Assembly (NCBI GenBank): GCA_028698995.1
Contig: JAQVVM010000009.1
Location: forward strand, 10,172-74,171
Direction: 5' to 3'
Origin: Bacteroidales bacterium
GTDB taxonomy: Bacteria > Bacteroidota > Bacteroidia > Bacteroidales > PXBB01
DNA length: 64,000 bases
Made by a program: the position numbers and the translations under genes. This document shows positions 47,930 through 57,543 of the stretch, piece by piece; position 1 is the first letter of the stretch, and every line of letters starts with the position of its first letter. The notes beneath the pieces were generated by a model. The model was not told the origin of the DNA. It searched no databases and was given only the letters and a program-made list of their open reading frames with translations.

Positions 47930-49510
47930 ATGAATGAATTGTTTTTAATTATTGTTATCGTTGTTGTTGCATTTATAACAACAGTTACCCTTTTATCAAG
48001 GTATAAAAGATGTCCATCCGACAAAATCTTAGTTGTATACGGCAAAACGCGAAGGGCCAGTGGAGCAAGTAAACAAGCTTCATCAAAATGTATTCATGGT
48101 GGAGGTGCATTTATATGGCCTGTAATACAGGGATTTGCCTTTTTGGACTTAAAACCATTTTCAATTGAAGCCAACCTGACAAATGCCTTGAGTCGTCAGA
48201 ATATCCGCGTTGATGTACCATGTCGGTTTACAGTAGCAATATCAACAGAACCCGAAAACATGTATAATGCGGCTGAACGTTTGTTAGGATTATCAATTGA
48301 GCAAATACAGGAACTGTCAAAAGACATTCTTTTCGGACAGCTACGTTTGGTAATTGCCACAATGACTATTGAAGAAATAAATTCGGACAGAGATACTTTC
48401 CTTACCAATATTTCTCAGAATGTTGAAGCAGAATTACGTAAAATTGGTTTAAAACTCATCAATGTCAATGTCACTGATATCCGCGATGAGTCCGGTTATA
48501 TAGAAGCTTTAGGTAAAGAAGCTGCTGCTAAGGCCATTAATGAAGCCATTGTAAGTGTTGCAGAACAGGAAAGGATGGGAGAAAGTGGAAAAGCAGAAGC
48601 AGACAAGGATAAGGATATTAAAATTGCTCAAGCCCGCAGAGATAGAGATATTCAGATTGCCAATGCAGTGAAAGAAAAGGAAATTCAAATTGCAATTGCA
48701 GTGAAAGATGAAGCCATTGGAAAAGCCGATGCAGACAGGGATACTCGTGTTAAAACATCATTGGCAAATGCAACCGCTGTTGAAGGAGAAAACACTGCTA
48801 AAGTTACTATTGCCAATTCCGAGGCTTTAAGGCGCGAAAAAGAAGCTGAAGCCCTTAAAATAGCCCTTACCGCTGAAAAAGTACAGGCCGCCAAAGCATT
48901 ACAGGAGTCGTATGCTGCCGAAAAGTTAGCTGAAAACGAAAGAGCTGAGCGTGAAAAATCAACACAATTAGCCAATGTTATTGTTCCGGCAGAAATTCAG
49001 AAGCAAAAAGCTATTATTGAAGCACAAGCCATTGCCGAAAAAATCCGTGAACAAGCTAAAGGAGAAGCTGACGCTATTTTTGCTAAAATGCAGGCTGAGG
49101 CAAAAGGTTTGTTCGAAATCCTTACCAAGCAAGCTGAAGGCTACGATCAAGTTGTTAAAGCTGCCGGTGGAGACCCCACAAAAGCATTTCAGCTACTCCT
49201 TATCGAGAAACTCCCCGAACTGGTAAAAACTCAGGTTGAAGCGGTTAAAAATATTAAAATTGACAAAGTTACTGTGTGGGACTCTAATGGAAACGGTGAT
49301 GGCGGAAAAACATCCACAGCAGGTTTTGTTTCGGGTCTGATGAAATCGGTACCCCCTCTTAACGATCTTTTTGATCTTGCAGGTTTAAATCTCCCAGAAT
49401 ACCTTGTTAAACAAAAAGAAATTGCAGCGAAGAAAAATCCTTCACAGATAAAAGAAAAACCTGATTCACAAACAACGGACACCAATTCAGAAGAAATTAA
49501 AAAAGATTAG
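47930..49510 (+). CDS. Flotillin-like SPFH/band 7 protein
   Basis: It has an N-terminal membrane anchor (LFLIIVIVVVAFITTVTLL), an SPFH/band-7 domain (about 30-200, including IEEINSDRDTFLTNISQNVEAELRKIGLKLINVNVTDIRD) and a long Ala/Glu-rich coiled coil (about 210-410, AEADKDKDIKIAQARRDRDIQI), then a flotillin C-terminal tail. It resembles Bacillus FloT (YqiK). Such proteins form membrane microdomain scaffolds. It is co-oriented with the NfeD partner. Length is 526 aa. Confidence 0.9.
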   Translation: MNELFLIIVIVVVAFITTVTLLSRYKRCPSDKILVVYGKTRRASGASKQASSKCIHGGGAFIWPVIQGFAFLDLKPFSIEANLTNALSRQNIRVDVPCRFTVAISTEPENMYNAAERLLGLSIEQIQELSKDILFGQLRLVIATMTIEEINSDRDTFLTNISQNVEAELRKIGLKLINVNVTDIRDESGYIEALGKEAAAKAINEAIVSVAEQERMGESGKAEADKDKDIKIAQARRDRDIQIANAVKEKEIQIAIAVKDEAIGKADADRDTRVKTSLANATAVEGENTAKVTIANSEALRREKEAEALKIALTAEKVQAAKALQESYAAEKLAENERAEREKSTQLANVIVPAEIQKQKAIIEAQAIAEKIREQAKGEADAIFAKMQAEAKGLFEILTKQAEGYDQVVKAAGGDPTKAFQLLLIEKLPELVKTQVEAVKNIKIDKVTVWDSNGNGDGGKTSTAGFVSGLMKSVPPLNDLFDLAGLNLPEYLVKQKEIAAKKNPSQIKEKPDSQTTDTNSEEIKKD

Positions 49511-49569
49511 TTTCCTTTCTCCGTTTCTTTTTGAACTAAGGTTGTGAGATAAGTTAAATATATTTCAAA

Positions 49570-51789
49570 TCAGAAAGTAACATTGGTAACTTTACCACTT
49601 ATTGTAAAAGTCTTTTTCAGTGTTCCTCCCGAATATGTACCTCCGGTATAAATACCATTGTTAAGAGTACCGGTACAGGTGCCTCCGGTGTATATTTTAT
49701 ACTGTGCTCCGTTTAATATAGCCGGTGATGAAAAGATAATGGAATAATAACTTCTTACGGGTTTAAATGTTATCACATCATTACCCGATGCATCCTGAAT
49801 ATGGAATAATGTATTGGCAGCAACACTTGTCTGAGACTTTGCTATAATTGAATATTGTACTGATGTTGTGCTGAAACCCTCTGTCATATTAGAATTTGTG
49901 CCAGAAATAACAACTGTTCCTGCCGAAATTGTAGCAGATCCATTCACATCCAATCCTACTTCCGGTGAAGACTGGGGACCATGAGCAGCAACCGTACCAC
50001 CGGTAATCTGAATGCTCCCATTGCTGTCAAGAGCATCACCATTAGATGAGCTGATGTGTACATTGCCACCGGTAATTTTCACAAGACTTCCGTCATTTGT
50101 TTCACCCCCATTACCAAAGGTACCATTTAGACCATCATCTGTAGATGTTACACTAATATTACCATTATTAATAGTGATGTTTGGACTTTCAATTCCTTCT
50201 TTGGAATTTACAATGATGGTCCCGTTATTTATGGTAACAGAAGTTGTTGACTTAATTCCATCGTCAGTTGAAGTGCTGCTCAAATAACCAGTGTTTATAG
50301 TTACAGCACCATCAGAAGTAATCGCTTTTGCTTCAGCATAATTGCCATTTGATATCGTTATTCTTGACCCAGATGTAGTTATCTTAACATAAGGGCTTGA
50401 AGAGGCATCTCCTACAGTAAAAAAGCCATCCGTAGAAATACCTTTACCCCCGGAACCGGAATTTGAAAGAGTGACACTGTCTCCCAAAATACTAAGATTG
50501 CCATTAGTTGAAATACATGTGGCTGTATATGCATCAGCCTGACCACTCGAGTTGGTGTATGTTGCACCTATTCCGGAACATGTAATTTTTAAAACACCAC
50601 TCAGCATGTTGATATTTTTATCACACGAAATACCTTTGCTAGCCTTTCCCGTAGCAGTTATAACAATATTGGAACCATTGATTGTGATATTGCTGTCACA
50701 TTTTATGGCTGCACAATAGGATGGATTGAAACCAGAACCCGATGCTTCTAAAACTGACATTCCTGTGGTGTTAATAGTGATATAGCCTCCACTCAGAGTC
50801 ATTTGTTGCCTCGATTTGATACCTTTTGACTGGTTGCCGCTCAAGCTTAGATGCAATGTTCCTCCTGAAATTGTCAGAGTGCTGTCACAAGTCAAGGCTT
50901 TGGAATCAGCAGCAGCATTTGTTGTTGTTATCTGCCCTCCTGAAATAAACAATTCGCCCAATTCAGCATCAATAGCATCACCTGCAGCAGTTACCTGTAA
51001 TGTACCACCATTAATAAAAATGCCTTCTCTACCATGTATGCCATCTTTTACTGCACTCACTACTGTAATAGCACCTTCGTCAAATTGAAGATAATCATCA
51101 CTGCAAAGAGCATGTTGTGCATTGCCTTTACCTGTTATTGTCAGAGAGCCTGTGCCTCCGAACAGAACTTGTCCTTCACTGAAAAATGCAGCTTTCTGAT
51201 CTTCGGGGAATCCTAAAGAATCTAAAGCGGCAACAGCATAATTAATTCCATCAGTAAGACTACTGGTTGTTCCCGAAAGCAATGTGACAGACACCTTGCT
51301 GCCCGTTTGTACATTAATGGCAGGGCCTGTGGGATTTGTCATAGTTACACCATTCAGAAGCAAATTGAAACGCTTGTCGCTATAAATTTTAAAATTACCG
51401 TCTGATGTGGTTCCGGAAAGCATGTAATAAATATCACTGGTCTGAATGGTTGAATTAATAATTACCTTCCCTCCATTTACGTTAACGGTAATACCTTCAA
51501 AAGCATAAGGATTCTCTATTGAAGTCGATTGTCCATTGAATGTAATAAAAACTGTATCGGAATTTGGTCCAAAAGTAATGCTGTCTATACTTGATACCGG
51601 ATATTCTGTAATCGAGTCATTTATTACAAAATAAGCAATGGTTTGGGTATTGTCGAAAAAGATACTGTCGGTAGCAGCAATGGGTGCGCCAAGAATCATG
51701 TTGTCCGATTTATGGATGTACATTTTCTCCTGTGCTTTTAAAAACATACAGCATAAAATGGCTGTAAAAAACAAAAGAATCTTTTTCAT
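49570..51789 (-). CDS. Secreted carbohydrate-binding beta-helix protein (Cthe_2159-like)
   Basis: After a signal peptide (MKKILLFFTAILCCMFLKAQ) there is a short module (KMYIHKSDNMILGAPIAATD, ending IDSITF) and then a long parallel beta-helix with repeats such as LTISGGTLHLSLSG and ITINGSNIVITATG, resembling the carbohydrate-binding domain family of Cthe_2159, which binds acidic sugars. A T9SS domain is not seen at the end (SGKVTNVTF). Length is 739 aa. Its ligand here is not known. Confidence 0.75.
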   Translation of the reverse strand: MKKILLFFTAILCCMFLKAQEKMYIHKSDNMILGAPIAATDSIFFDNTQTIAYFVINDSITEYPVSSIDSITFGPNSDTVFITFNGQSTSIENPYAFEGITVNVNGGKVIINSTIQTSDIYYMLSGTTSDGNFKIYSDKRFNLLLNGVTMTNPTGPAINVQTGSKVSVTLLSGTTSSLTDGINYAVAALDSLGFPEDQKAAFFSEGQVLFGGTGSLTITGKGNAQHALCSDDYLQFDEGAITVVSAVKDGIHGREGIFINGGTLQVTAAGDAIDAELGELFISGGQITTTNAAADSKALTCDSTLTISGGTLHLSLSGNQSKGIKSRQQMTLSGGYITINTTGMSVLEASGSGFNPSYCAAIKCDSNITINGSNIVITATGKASKGISCDKNINMLSGVLKITCSGIGATYTNSSGQADAYTATCISTNGNLSILGDSVTLSNSGSGGKGISTDGFFTVGDASSSPYVKITTSGSRITISNGNYAEAKAITSDGAVTINTGYLSSTSTDDGIKSTTSVTINNGTIIVNSKEGIESPNITINNGNISVTSTDDGLNGTFGNGGETNDGSLVKITGGNVHISSSNGDALDSNGSIQITGGTVAAHGPQSSPEVGLDVNGSATISAGTVVISGTNSNMTEGFSTTSVQYSIIAKSQTSVAANTLFHIQDASGNDVITFKPVRSYYSIIFSSPAILNGAQYKIYTGGTCTGTLNNGIYTGGTYSGGTLKKTFTISGKVTNVTF

Positions 51790-51913
51790 GTATTTTTTTT
51801 TATAATTTATTTTTAAGTTTTGTCTTAAGTTTTATTTTTAATAAAAACATCCAGTCTAATGAAATAATTCACCTTTCAAATCATCATTTGAATTTTGAAA
51901 AAATTCAGACCTT

Positions 51914-52405
51914 TTATAATTTAAAAAATTTACCAATTTGATTATTAAACTCAATTAAATATAACCCTTGTTTAAAATGTGACACATTAATTGTACAACT
52001 TTCTGAATTAACCTGCTCCTGCATCAATAAAGCGCCATATAGATTATAAATTCTCACAAAATACGTTCCTTGAGGAATATTTCCCAAATTCAGTTCTGAG
52101 TTTGTAGGATTGGGATATACCAGCAGTTCATCAGAAACAGGCTCTGAAACATAAAAATCTGCATGAAGAGGTGCTCCTTGAAACAAGACACTGCGAACCT
52201 CACTGAGAGTGAAGTTTTCGGTATTTCCATTGGTATATTTAAGCAATAGATTTCCACTTGGAAACGTTAAGTTTTGAACTGTGTTCAGTGGCTTATTATG
52301 CTCTGTTCCATTAAACATCTTAATTATAATGGATTGTGAAAAAATGCTTCGGATGCTTAAAAAGCTTAAAAGTTGTAACACTATTAAGAAAAATATTTTC
52401 CTCAT
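51914..52405 (-). CDS. Small T9SS-sorted secreted protein (163 aa)
   Basis: A signal peptide (MRKIFFLIVLQLLSFLSIRSIFSQ) leads to a 60-residue module (IKMFNGTEHNKPLNTVQNLTF, ending LSEVRSVLF) of the same type as the N-terminus of the neighbouring beta-helix gene, then a T9SS type A domain (about 95-163, VYPNPTNSELNLGNIP). It has no catalytic motif. It lies 125 bases upstream of that gene in the same orientation. Confidence 0.8.
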   Translation of the reverse strand: MRKIFFLIVLQLLSFLSIRSIFSQSIIIKMFNGTEHNKPLNTVQNLTFPSGNLLLKYTNGNTENFTLSEVRSVLFQGAPLHADFYVSEPVSDELLVYPNPTNSELNLGNIPQGTYFVRIYNLYGALLMQEQVNSESCTINVSHFKQGLYLIEFNNQIGKFFKL

Positions 52406-52598
52406 ATATCTGGCTTTTAGTAATTACGATAAAAATTCAATGATAAAAGTAACAACTATTGTTAATGCTATATTGCAAAATAGGTGAACTGCTATTTTTT
52501 GAGCGTGAAAGTTATATATTCTTAGTAAAGATTTTCTATTGCACACTTAATTAGGGAGTTGCAAATCTAAAAAAATGCGCAAAGCTTTATAAAGATTT

Positions 52599-54410
52599 TT
52601 ATTGAATTATAATCTTTTCTCTTTTAATTGGCTGATTATTAATTTTTATTTCTAAAATATAAAACGAAGGTCTTACTTGAATATTAAACTCCTTTTGATA
52701 TGTTCCTTTAAAACGAACCAAATCCTCAGCATAAGCTTCTCTACCTAAAATGTCAAAAAGAGAAATTTGTATATCGCTGTCCGAAATAGCATTAAATGAT
52801 AAATAAAAATTACCGCTATTGGGATTAGGATATAAAGAAAAATCTTTAATACTATTATCAATCTCTTCAAAACCGATATTATATGGCTGATAATAAACAA
52901 TATCTGATTTGCTAATACAACCTTGAGCAGAAGTAGCAGTAAGAGAATACAAACCGGCAGTATCGATATGACATTTTTGTGAGGTTGCACCGAGAATCGT
53001 ATCACCATTAAGGAACCATTGAATATCAAAACCTGCAATTAAAGTTTGCAAGGTATCACCAATACGCCAGAAAGTAGGCTTTGGAGGATTATTATAAATA
53101 TTAATTTCTAAGGTATCGGATTGTGCCCAGCAGCCATTAGTTGTATCTGTTGACACAACGAAGAACTTACCGCTGTTGAACACCCACATGGTTTGAAAGT
53201 TCTGTCCTAAAAGGAGAACTGTGTCTTTAAACCATTGATATGAAGGCGCATTATCTGCAGAAAGCAAGATTGAATCATTCTGGCAGGCACTAAGAGCAGG
53301 AGTTGCTATAATAACAGGAACAGCGGGTTGCGAATAAACAGAGACAGTAATGGTGTCCAAATATTCAAAAACAGGTCGGGTTGTTGTAAAGCTTAAAGAA
53401 TTGGAGCCTGAAGTTAAAGTTGAACCGGGGTTTATCCCACTAAACTGAAATGTTGTACAATGTTCATAGGTTGATAATGCATCCTCATCCCACACTTCAA
53501 TTGTATAGTTTTGAAAGTGATTAAGTTGTAAATTAGGAATCGTGAAGCTTACCGGAGGATTTTGATTTTCAACAATAGGGGACTGAAATAAAATATTGCT
53601 TCCAAGATCAACAATTTTAATAAACAAATCCGGTTTACCTAAAAAATCAGAACAACTTGTTCCAAGAATTGTTACATTATTCATATAATTGAAGTGGACA
53701 GTATCAACAATGGTTTCACAAACCACATTGTATTGACCGGGATTGCTATATGTAATGGTTGATGGTGTTTCAGATTGACTTGAAGAACCATTTCCAAAAT
53801 TCCAACTGTATGAAAAACCAGAGTGCCCGTTACTGGGATGATTGGTAATAAAGTCCGTTGTTACACTGCCACAACCAATAGTATTGGTTAAAGAAAAACT
53901 TGCTGAACCGGAACCGCCGGGTACTATGGAAATTGGTATAGAAAAAGAATCATCAGATGTCTGACTGCCAATTACTGTATTAACATAGGCTCTTACAAAA
54001 ACAGTAATATAGTACTGTCCTGCAAAAACCGGAGTGCCGCAAATTTTAGCACAACCATGTTCTGTTGTAGGAGGATTCTGACTAGGAAAGAATGTATTAT
54101 TAGCCGAACTAGACTGGAAACTCAAACCAAAAGGAAGACCTGTAACACTTAACACTTCAAGCTTGGTAAGGGTTACATCTGTTCCAGAGCTATGGGTAAA
54201 CTCAGCGGGCAGATAAAAATCAATATCAGCATCATAATACTGGGTTGTGAAACCAACCGGCATTGTATCAGGACTGATGCCGGGAGCAGCAGGAGATATA
54301 ATAAAACTCATGTCTAACTGACAACCGGGACATTGTGCTTGGACACGGTTTCCAAAAACAAAAAGTAATGATACGATAATTAACCCTGATAAAAAGTATT
54401 GCTTTTTCAT
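52599..54410 (-). CDS. Secreted Ig/PKD-like protein, T9SS cargo (603 aa)
   Basis: After a signal peptide (MKKQYFLSGLIIVSLLFVFGNRVQA) it contains an N-terminal Ig-like region, a PKD domain (about 195-250, SYSWNFGNGSSSQSETPSTI), Ig-like regions and the T9SS domain (about 525-603, LYPNPNSGNFYLSF). No enzyme motif is visible. Confidence 0.83.
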   Translation of the reverse strand: MKKQYFLSGLIIVSLLFVFGNRVQAQCPGCQLDMSFIISPAAPGISPDTMPVGFTTQYYDADIDFYLPAEFTHSSGTDVTLTKLEVLSVTGLPFGLSFQSSSANNTFFPSQNPPTTEHGCAKICGTPVFAGQYYITVFVRAYVNTVIGSQTSDDSFSIPISIVPGGSGSASFSLTNTIGCGSVTTDFITNHPSNGHSGFSYSWNFGNGSSSQSETPSTITYSNPGQYNVVCETIVDTVHFNYMNNVTILGTSCSDFLGKPDLFIKIVDLGSNILFQSPIVENQNPPVSFTIPNLQLNHFQNYTIEVWDEDALSTYEHCTTFQFSGINPGSTLTSGSNSLSFTTTRPVFEYLDTITVSVYSQPAVPVIIATPALSACQNDSILLSADNAPSYQWFKDTVLLLGQNFQTMWVFNSGKFFVVSTDTTNGCWAQSDTLEINIYNNPPKPTFWRIGDTLQTLIAGFDIQWFLNGDTILGATSQKCHIDTAGLYSLTATSAQGCISKSDIVYYQPYNIGFEEIDNSIKDFSLYPNPNSGNFYLSFNAISDSDIQISLFDILGREAYAEDLVRFKGTYQKEFNIQVRPSFYILEIKINNQPIKREKIIIQ

Positions 54411-54513
54411 TTGTTTGTTTTTTTTAAATACTTGCTGAAGAACAGCCTATTAAATGTTTAAATTTTCTATTAAGATTTAAATAAGAATGGAAATTTTGAC
54501 AATATTTTTTTTG

Positions 54514-54521
54514 CAAATTTA
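54514..54521 (-). promoter_or_regulatory. Putative -7 box of the 603-aa T9SS cargo gene
   Basis: TAAATTTG on the minus strand fits TAnnTTTG, about 105 bases before the ATG at 54410. Confidence 0.4.
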
Positions 54522-54572
54522 TAAATAATTATTAATCAGAGAATTAAAAAATAGTTAAAATCAGACTCAATT

Positions 54573-57428
54573 TTATTCTTTAATTAATCTAATAACAACA
54601 AGAGGTTCATTTTCCCTTTCAATTAATAAAAAATATGATCCTTCATCCATGTTTAATGTTTTTAATACTGTTTGCCCATCGGAAATTCCATCCATGAGTT
54701 TTTTTCCTAAAGCATCAAAAAGTTGAAAAGAAAATGACTTTTCTGTTATCAAATAAAGAAAGTCTGAGAATGGATTGGGATATACAGAAATATCAGATAA
54801 ATTAACATCTTCTATTCCAGAATTTGACAAGACATGAATATAATTCTCTTTGACCAATGTATCTGTTCCACACAAACTATTGTAAGCAATCAGGCTAACC
54901 GTATAATCACCAGCTGAATTATAAATGCAATATGGGTTTAAGTCGTTTGATGTAGTACCATTGCCAAAGTTCCATAAAAAATTATCAGCAGCTATAGTAT
55001 TATTTAAAAAAACCACAACTGCATCAGGCAGAAGGTAAGCTGTATCATAAGCCACAAATTGTGCAACGGGATTTTCATTAACATGGATATGAGCATTTAA
55101 AGTTAAAGTGTCAGCTCCATAAGGGCCATGTGCTATAAGGCTAACATTGTAAATTCCTGAAGTATGATACACCACTTCGGGTTCAAAATCATTACTGAAA
55201 CCGGGTACTCCTCCCTGAAAATACCATTCAAAGCTATCAGCATATGATGATTGGTTGTAAAAAACCAATGTGTCATTCATGCATATATTTGTACTATTTG
55301 TTGTAAGAGCAGCAACAGGCGGCGATCTAAATGACCACCAAACGGCATCAAAAGCAACAGATTGACCACTGACACCGGTAGAATCTCCAAGGTAAACACT
55401 ACTGACCAAACTTGTGTCAAAAGCATAAGTTCCGAGCGAGACCCACATATTGTTATAGTTATTTTGGTTTATTACAACAAGTGTATCTCCAGAAGCATGT
55501 TTAATTTTATATCTGGCACCTGTAGCATTGGCATTTGAAGATGGAATAAATGCAAAGACTTCATATTGACCGGAACAGGGAAGGTTGGGTTCCCATGTAA
55601 CCCAACAAATATCACTGAGTGTCGCCATGGTTGTGGTGTACCAAAAATGATTCTGATAGCCGCTGTTTTGATCATGAAAGTAACGCATGTGAGAAGTGTT
55701 TTGGCTGTTATTCATATGAAAACCACTTTTGTAAAACAAATCATCAATAATGGTATCATTATAAGCAACATGAGAGCCTTGTGAAGTAATTGTCCATGCA
55801 ATATATCCATAAGAGCCATTATAATCAAGATTCTGGTATCCATTATTATGTCCGGGCCAGTCATAATAAGCATTTTGTCCATCATAGCTGGGATAACCAG
55901 GGGTATTTTTATTGCCATAGGGGTCGGAAAAGATAAGTGTTTGTTGCCCGACAACATATCCCTGACACAAAATGAGATGCCCTGAACTTGTTAGCATAAC
56001 GCACATTGAGTGCGGAAAAGAGGCATCAATTTCATTTTTCGTTCTGGTAAAAGTGCATGAACTTGTCCAATATTGAATAGAATTAAAATAATGCCCTGTG
56101 ATATAATCTATCATTTTTGAGCTGGGAGAACCAAGTCCCCACATAAAGCCGTAGCCTCCATAAGCATTGTCCCCTCCGGAGGTTTGGGAAACGTTTTCAT
56201 AATAATAAGTGTTAAGGGTGTATTTTTCTGACACATAAGCGCCATAATTACTTGTATGAGAATAGGGAGAACCGCACTGAATCGGCCATGGGGGCAGACG
56301 ATTAAAATAGGCAAACGCCATAACCGCAGTTGCAGGTGCACAAGAGCCATAACCATAATGAGAATTTGGTGTATCATAAACCTGATGCACATAAGGAATA
56401 GTACCCGGAATACGCACTTCCTGTTTATTTTGCGGGGTGTTGTAAAAATCAATATCTAAAAAATCCTCATGTACATAAAATGATTTTATATCATACAAGA
56501 GATTGTTATCAATTTCAGCTGTTTCTATGCCTTTTCCTTTGTAAGTATGATAAACTATTGTTTGTTCATCAACAAAAGAAGGCTGCATTTCAAAAATACT
56601 ATCTGTTTGTGTTAATTTTTTCTGACCTTCTCCTTTGTAATCAGAAAGAAAAATATCTGAGTGTGTGAGCATATCATTTGTTACAATTGTTTTATAATAA
56701 ACAATATGAGTAGCATCAGGAGACCACTTTGGAGCAAGACCTTGTCCTAAATCATAGGTTGTGTTGTTTTCAAGATCATAAACAAAAACATTATCCGACT
56801 GGTATATGATTTTTTTTCCATCAGGTGCCCATTGAGGATAGACACTCATCCGGCCTGATGTGGAAATTAATTTTTCTTCGTTATTTAGAAGATTCCGTAA
56901 AACCAATTCATCGTGGGCATTGCTGTAAACAACGAAATGTGCATCAGGAGAAACAGCTATTATATTTGAATATGCTCCAAGATAATACGTCTGAACATCG
57001 TTTTTATTTAAAATAAAGAGTGTTTGTCCGATCGTAAAACAAGGACTATTATTCGCTGTAAAAACAACCTGTCCACACTGACTCACAGCCTCATGTAATA
57101 AAATTATCTCATCCTCGGCGATATTATAAATGGCGGGTGTTTGTAAGGCATTTTCGTTTATAAGCTTAAACCCTATCATTTTTTTATCAGGAGAAATATT
57201 AAAATACCTGCCACAACCGGGGGAAGAAATTAATTTCTGAATATTTCCATCTGAAATTTTATAAATAGCATTGTTATAGTTGTCTGTAACAATAAAACCA
57301 TTGGGAATTGCTGCAGGATTAAGGAAGTATCCGGATGTTTCAGAATTATCCACATTATTTGTGTTAATCTGTGCATTAACATAAATTATTGTTAACAGGA
57401 AAAATAGAATAAAAGAAATTTTCTTCAT
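54573..57428 (-). CDS. Secreted C39-like cysteine peptidase with propeller, golvesin-like and PKD domains, T9SS cargo
   Basis: After a signal peptide (MKKISFILFFLLTIIYVNA) a TolB-like WD40 propeller (about 40-320) is followed by a C39-like peptidase region (about 340-545): YGYGSCAPATA carries the candidate catalytic Cys (about 361), SSGHLILCQGYV the His (about 483) and FSDPYGNK the Asp. A golvesin-like C-terminal domain (about 550-700), two PKD domains (about 703-785 and 786-865) and the T9SS type A domain (about 880-951, VYPNPFSDFLYL) follow. It is a secreted papain-like hydrolase; substrate unknown. Length is 951 aa. Confidence 0.85.
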   Translation of the reverse strand: MKKISFILFFLLTIIYVNAQINTNNVDNSETSGYFLNPAAIPNGFIVTDNYNNAIYKISDGNIQKLISSPGCGRYFNISPDKKMIGFKLINENALQTPAIYNIAEDEIILLHEAVSQCGQVVFTANNSPCFTIGQTLFILNKNDVQTYYLGAYSNIIAVSPDAHFVVYSNAHDELVLRNLLNNEEKLISTSGRMSVYPQWAPDGKKIIYQSDNVFVYDLENNTTYDLGQGLAPKWSPDATHIVYYKTIVTNDMLTHSDIFLSDYKGEGQKKLTQTDSIFEMQPSFVDEQTIVYHTYKGKGIETAEIDNNLLYDIKSFYVHEDFLDIDFYNTPQNKQEVRIPGTIPYVHQVYDTPNSHYGYGSCAPATAVMAFAYFNRLPPWPIQCGSPYSHTSNYGAYVSEKYTLNTYYYENVSQTSGGDNAYGGYGFMWGLGSPSSKMIDYITGHYFNSIQYWTSSCTFTRTKNEIDASFPHSMCVMLTSSGHLILCQGYVVGQQTLIFSDPYGNKNTPGYPSYDGQNAYYDWPGHNNGYQNLDYNGSYGYIAWTITSQGSHVAYNDTIIDDLFYKSGFHMNNSQNTSHMRYFHDQNSGYQNHFWYTTTMATLSDICWVTWEPNLPCSGQYEVFAFIPSSNANATGARYKIKHASGDTLVVINQNNYNNMWVSLGTYAFDTSLVSSVYLGDSTGVSGQSVAFDAVWWSFRSPPVAALTTNSTNICMNDTLVFYNQSSYADSFEWYFQGGVPGFSNDFEPEVVYHTSGIYNVSLIAHGPYGADTLTLNAHIHVNENPVAQFVAYDTAYLLPDAVVVFLNNTIAADNFLWNFGNGTTSNDLNPYCIYNSAGDYTVSLIAYNSLCGTDTLVKENYIHVLSNSGIEDVNLSDISVYPNPFSDFLYLITEKSFSFQLFDALGKKLMDGISDGQTVLKTLNMDEGSYFLLIERENEPLVVIRLIKE

Positions 57429-57496
57429 AGATAAAAGGGTATAAATATTTTATTAAAAAACACAAATAGAATATACAGACTATTATTAACTTAGCA

Positions 57497-57504
57497 CAAA
57501 ATTA
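57497..57504 (-). promoter_or_regulatory. Putative -7 box of the C39-like peptidase gene
   Basis: TAATTTTG on the minus strand fits TAnnTTTG, about 70 bases before the ATG at 57428. Confidence 0.4.
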
Positions 57505-57543
57505 CAAAGCTTATTTGATATAAAATTTATTTTCATTAAAACT

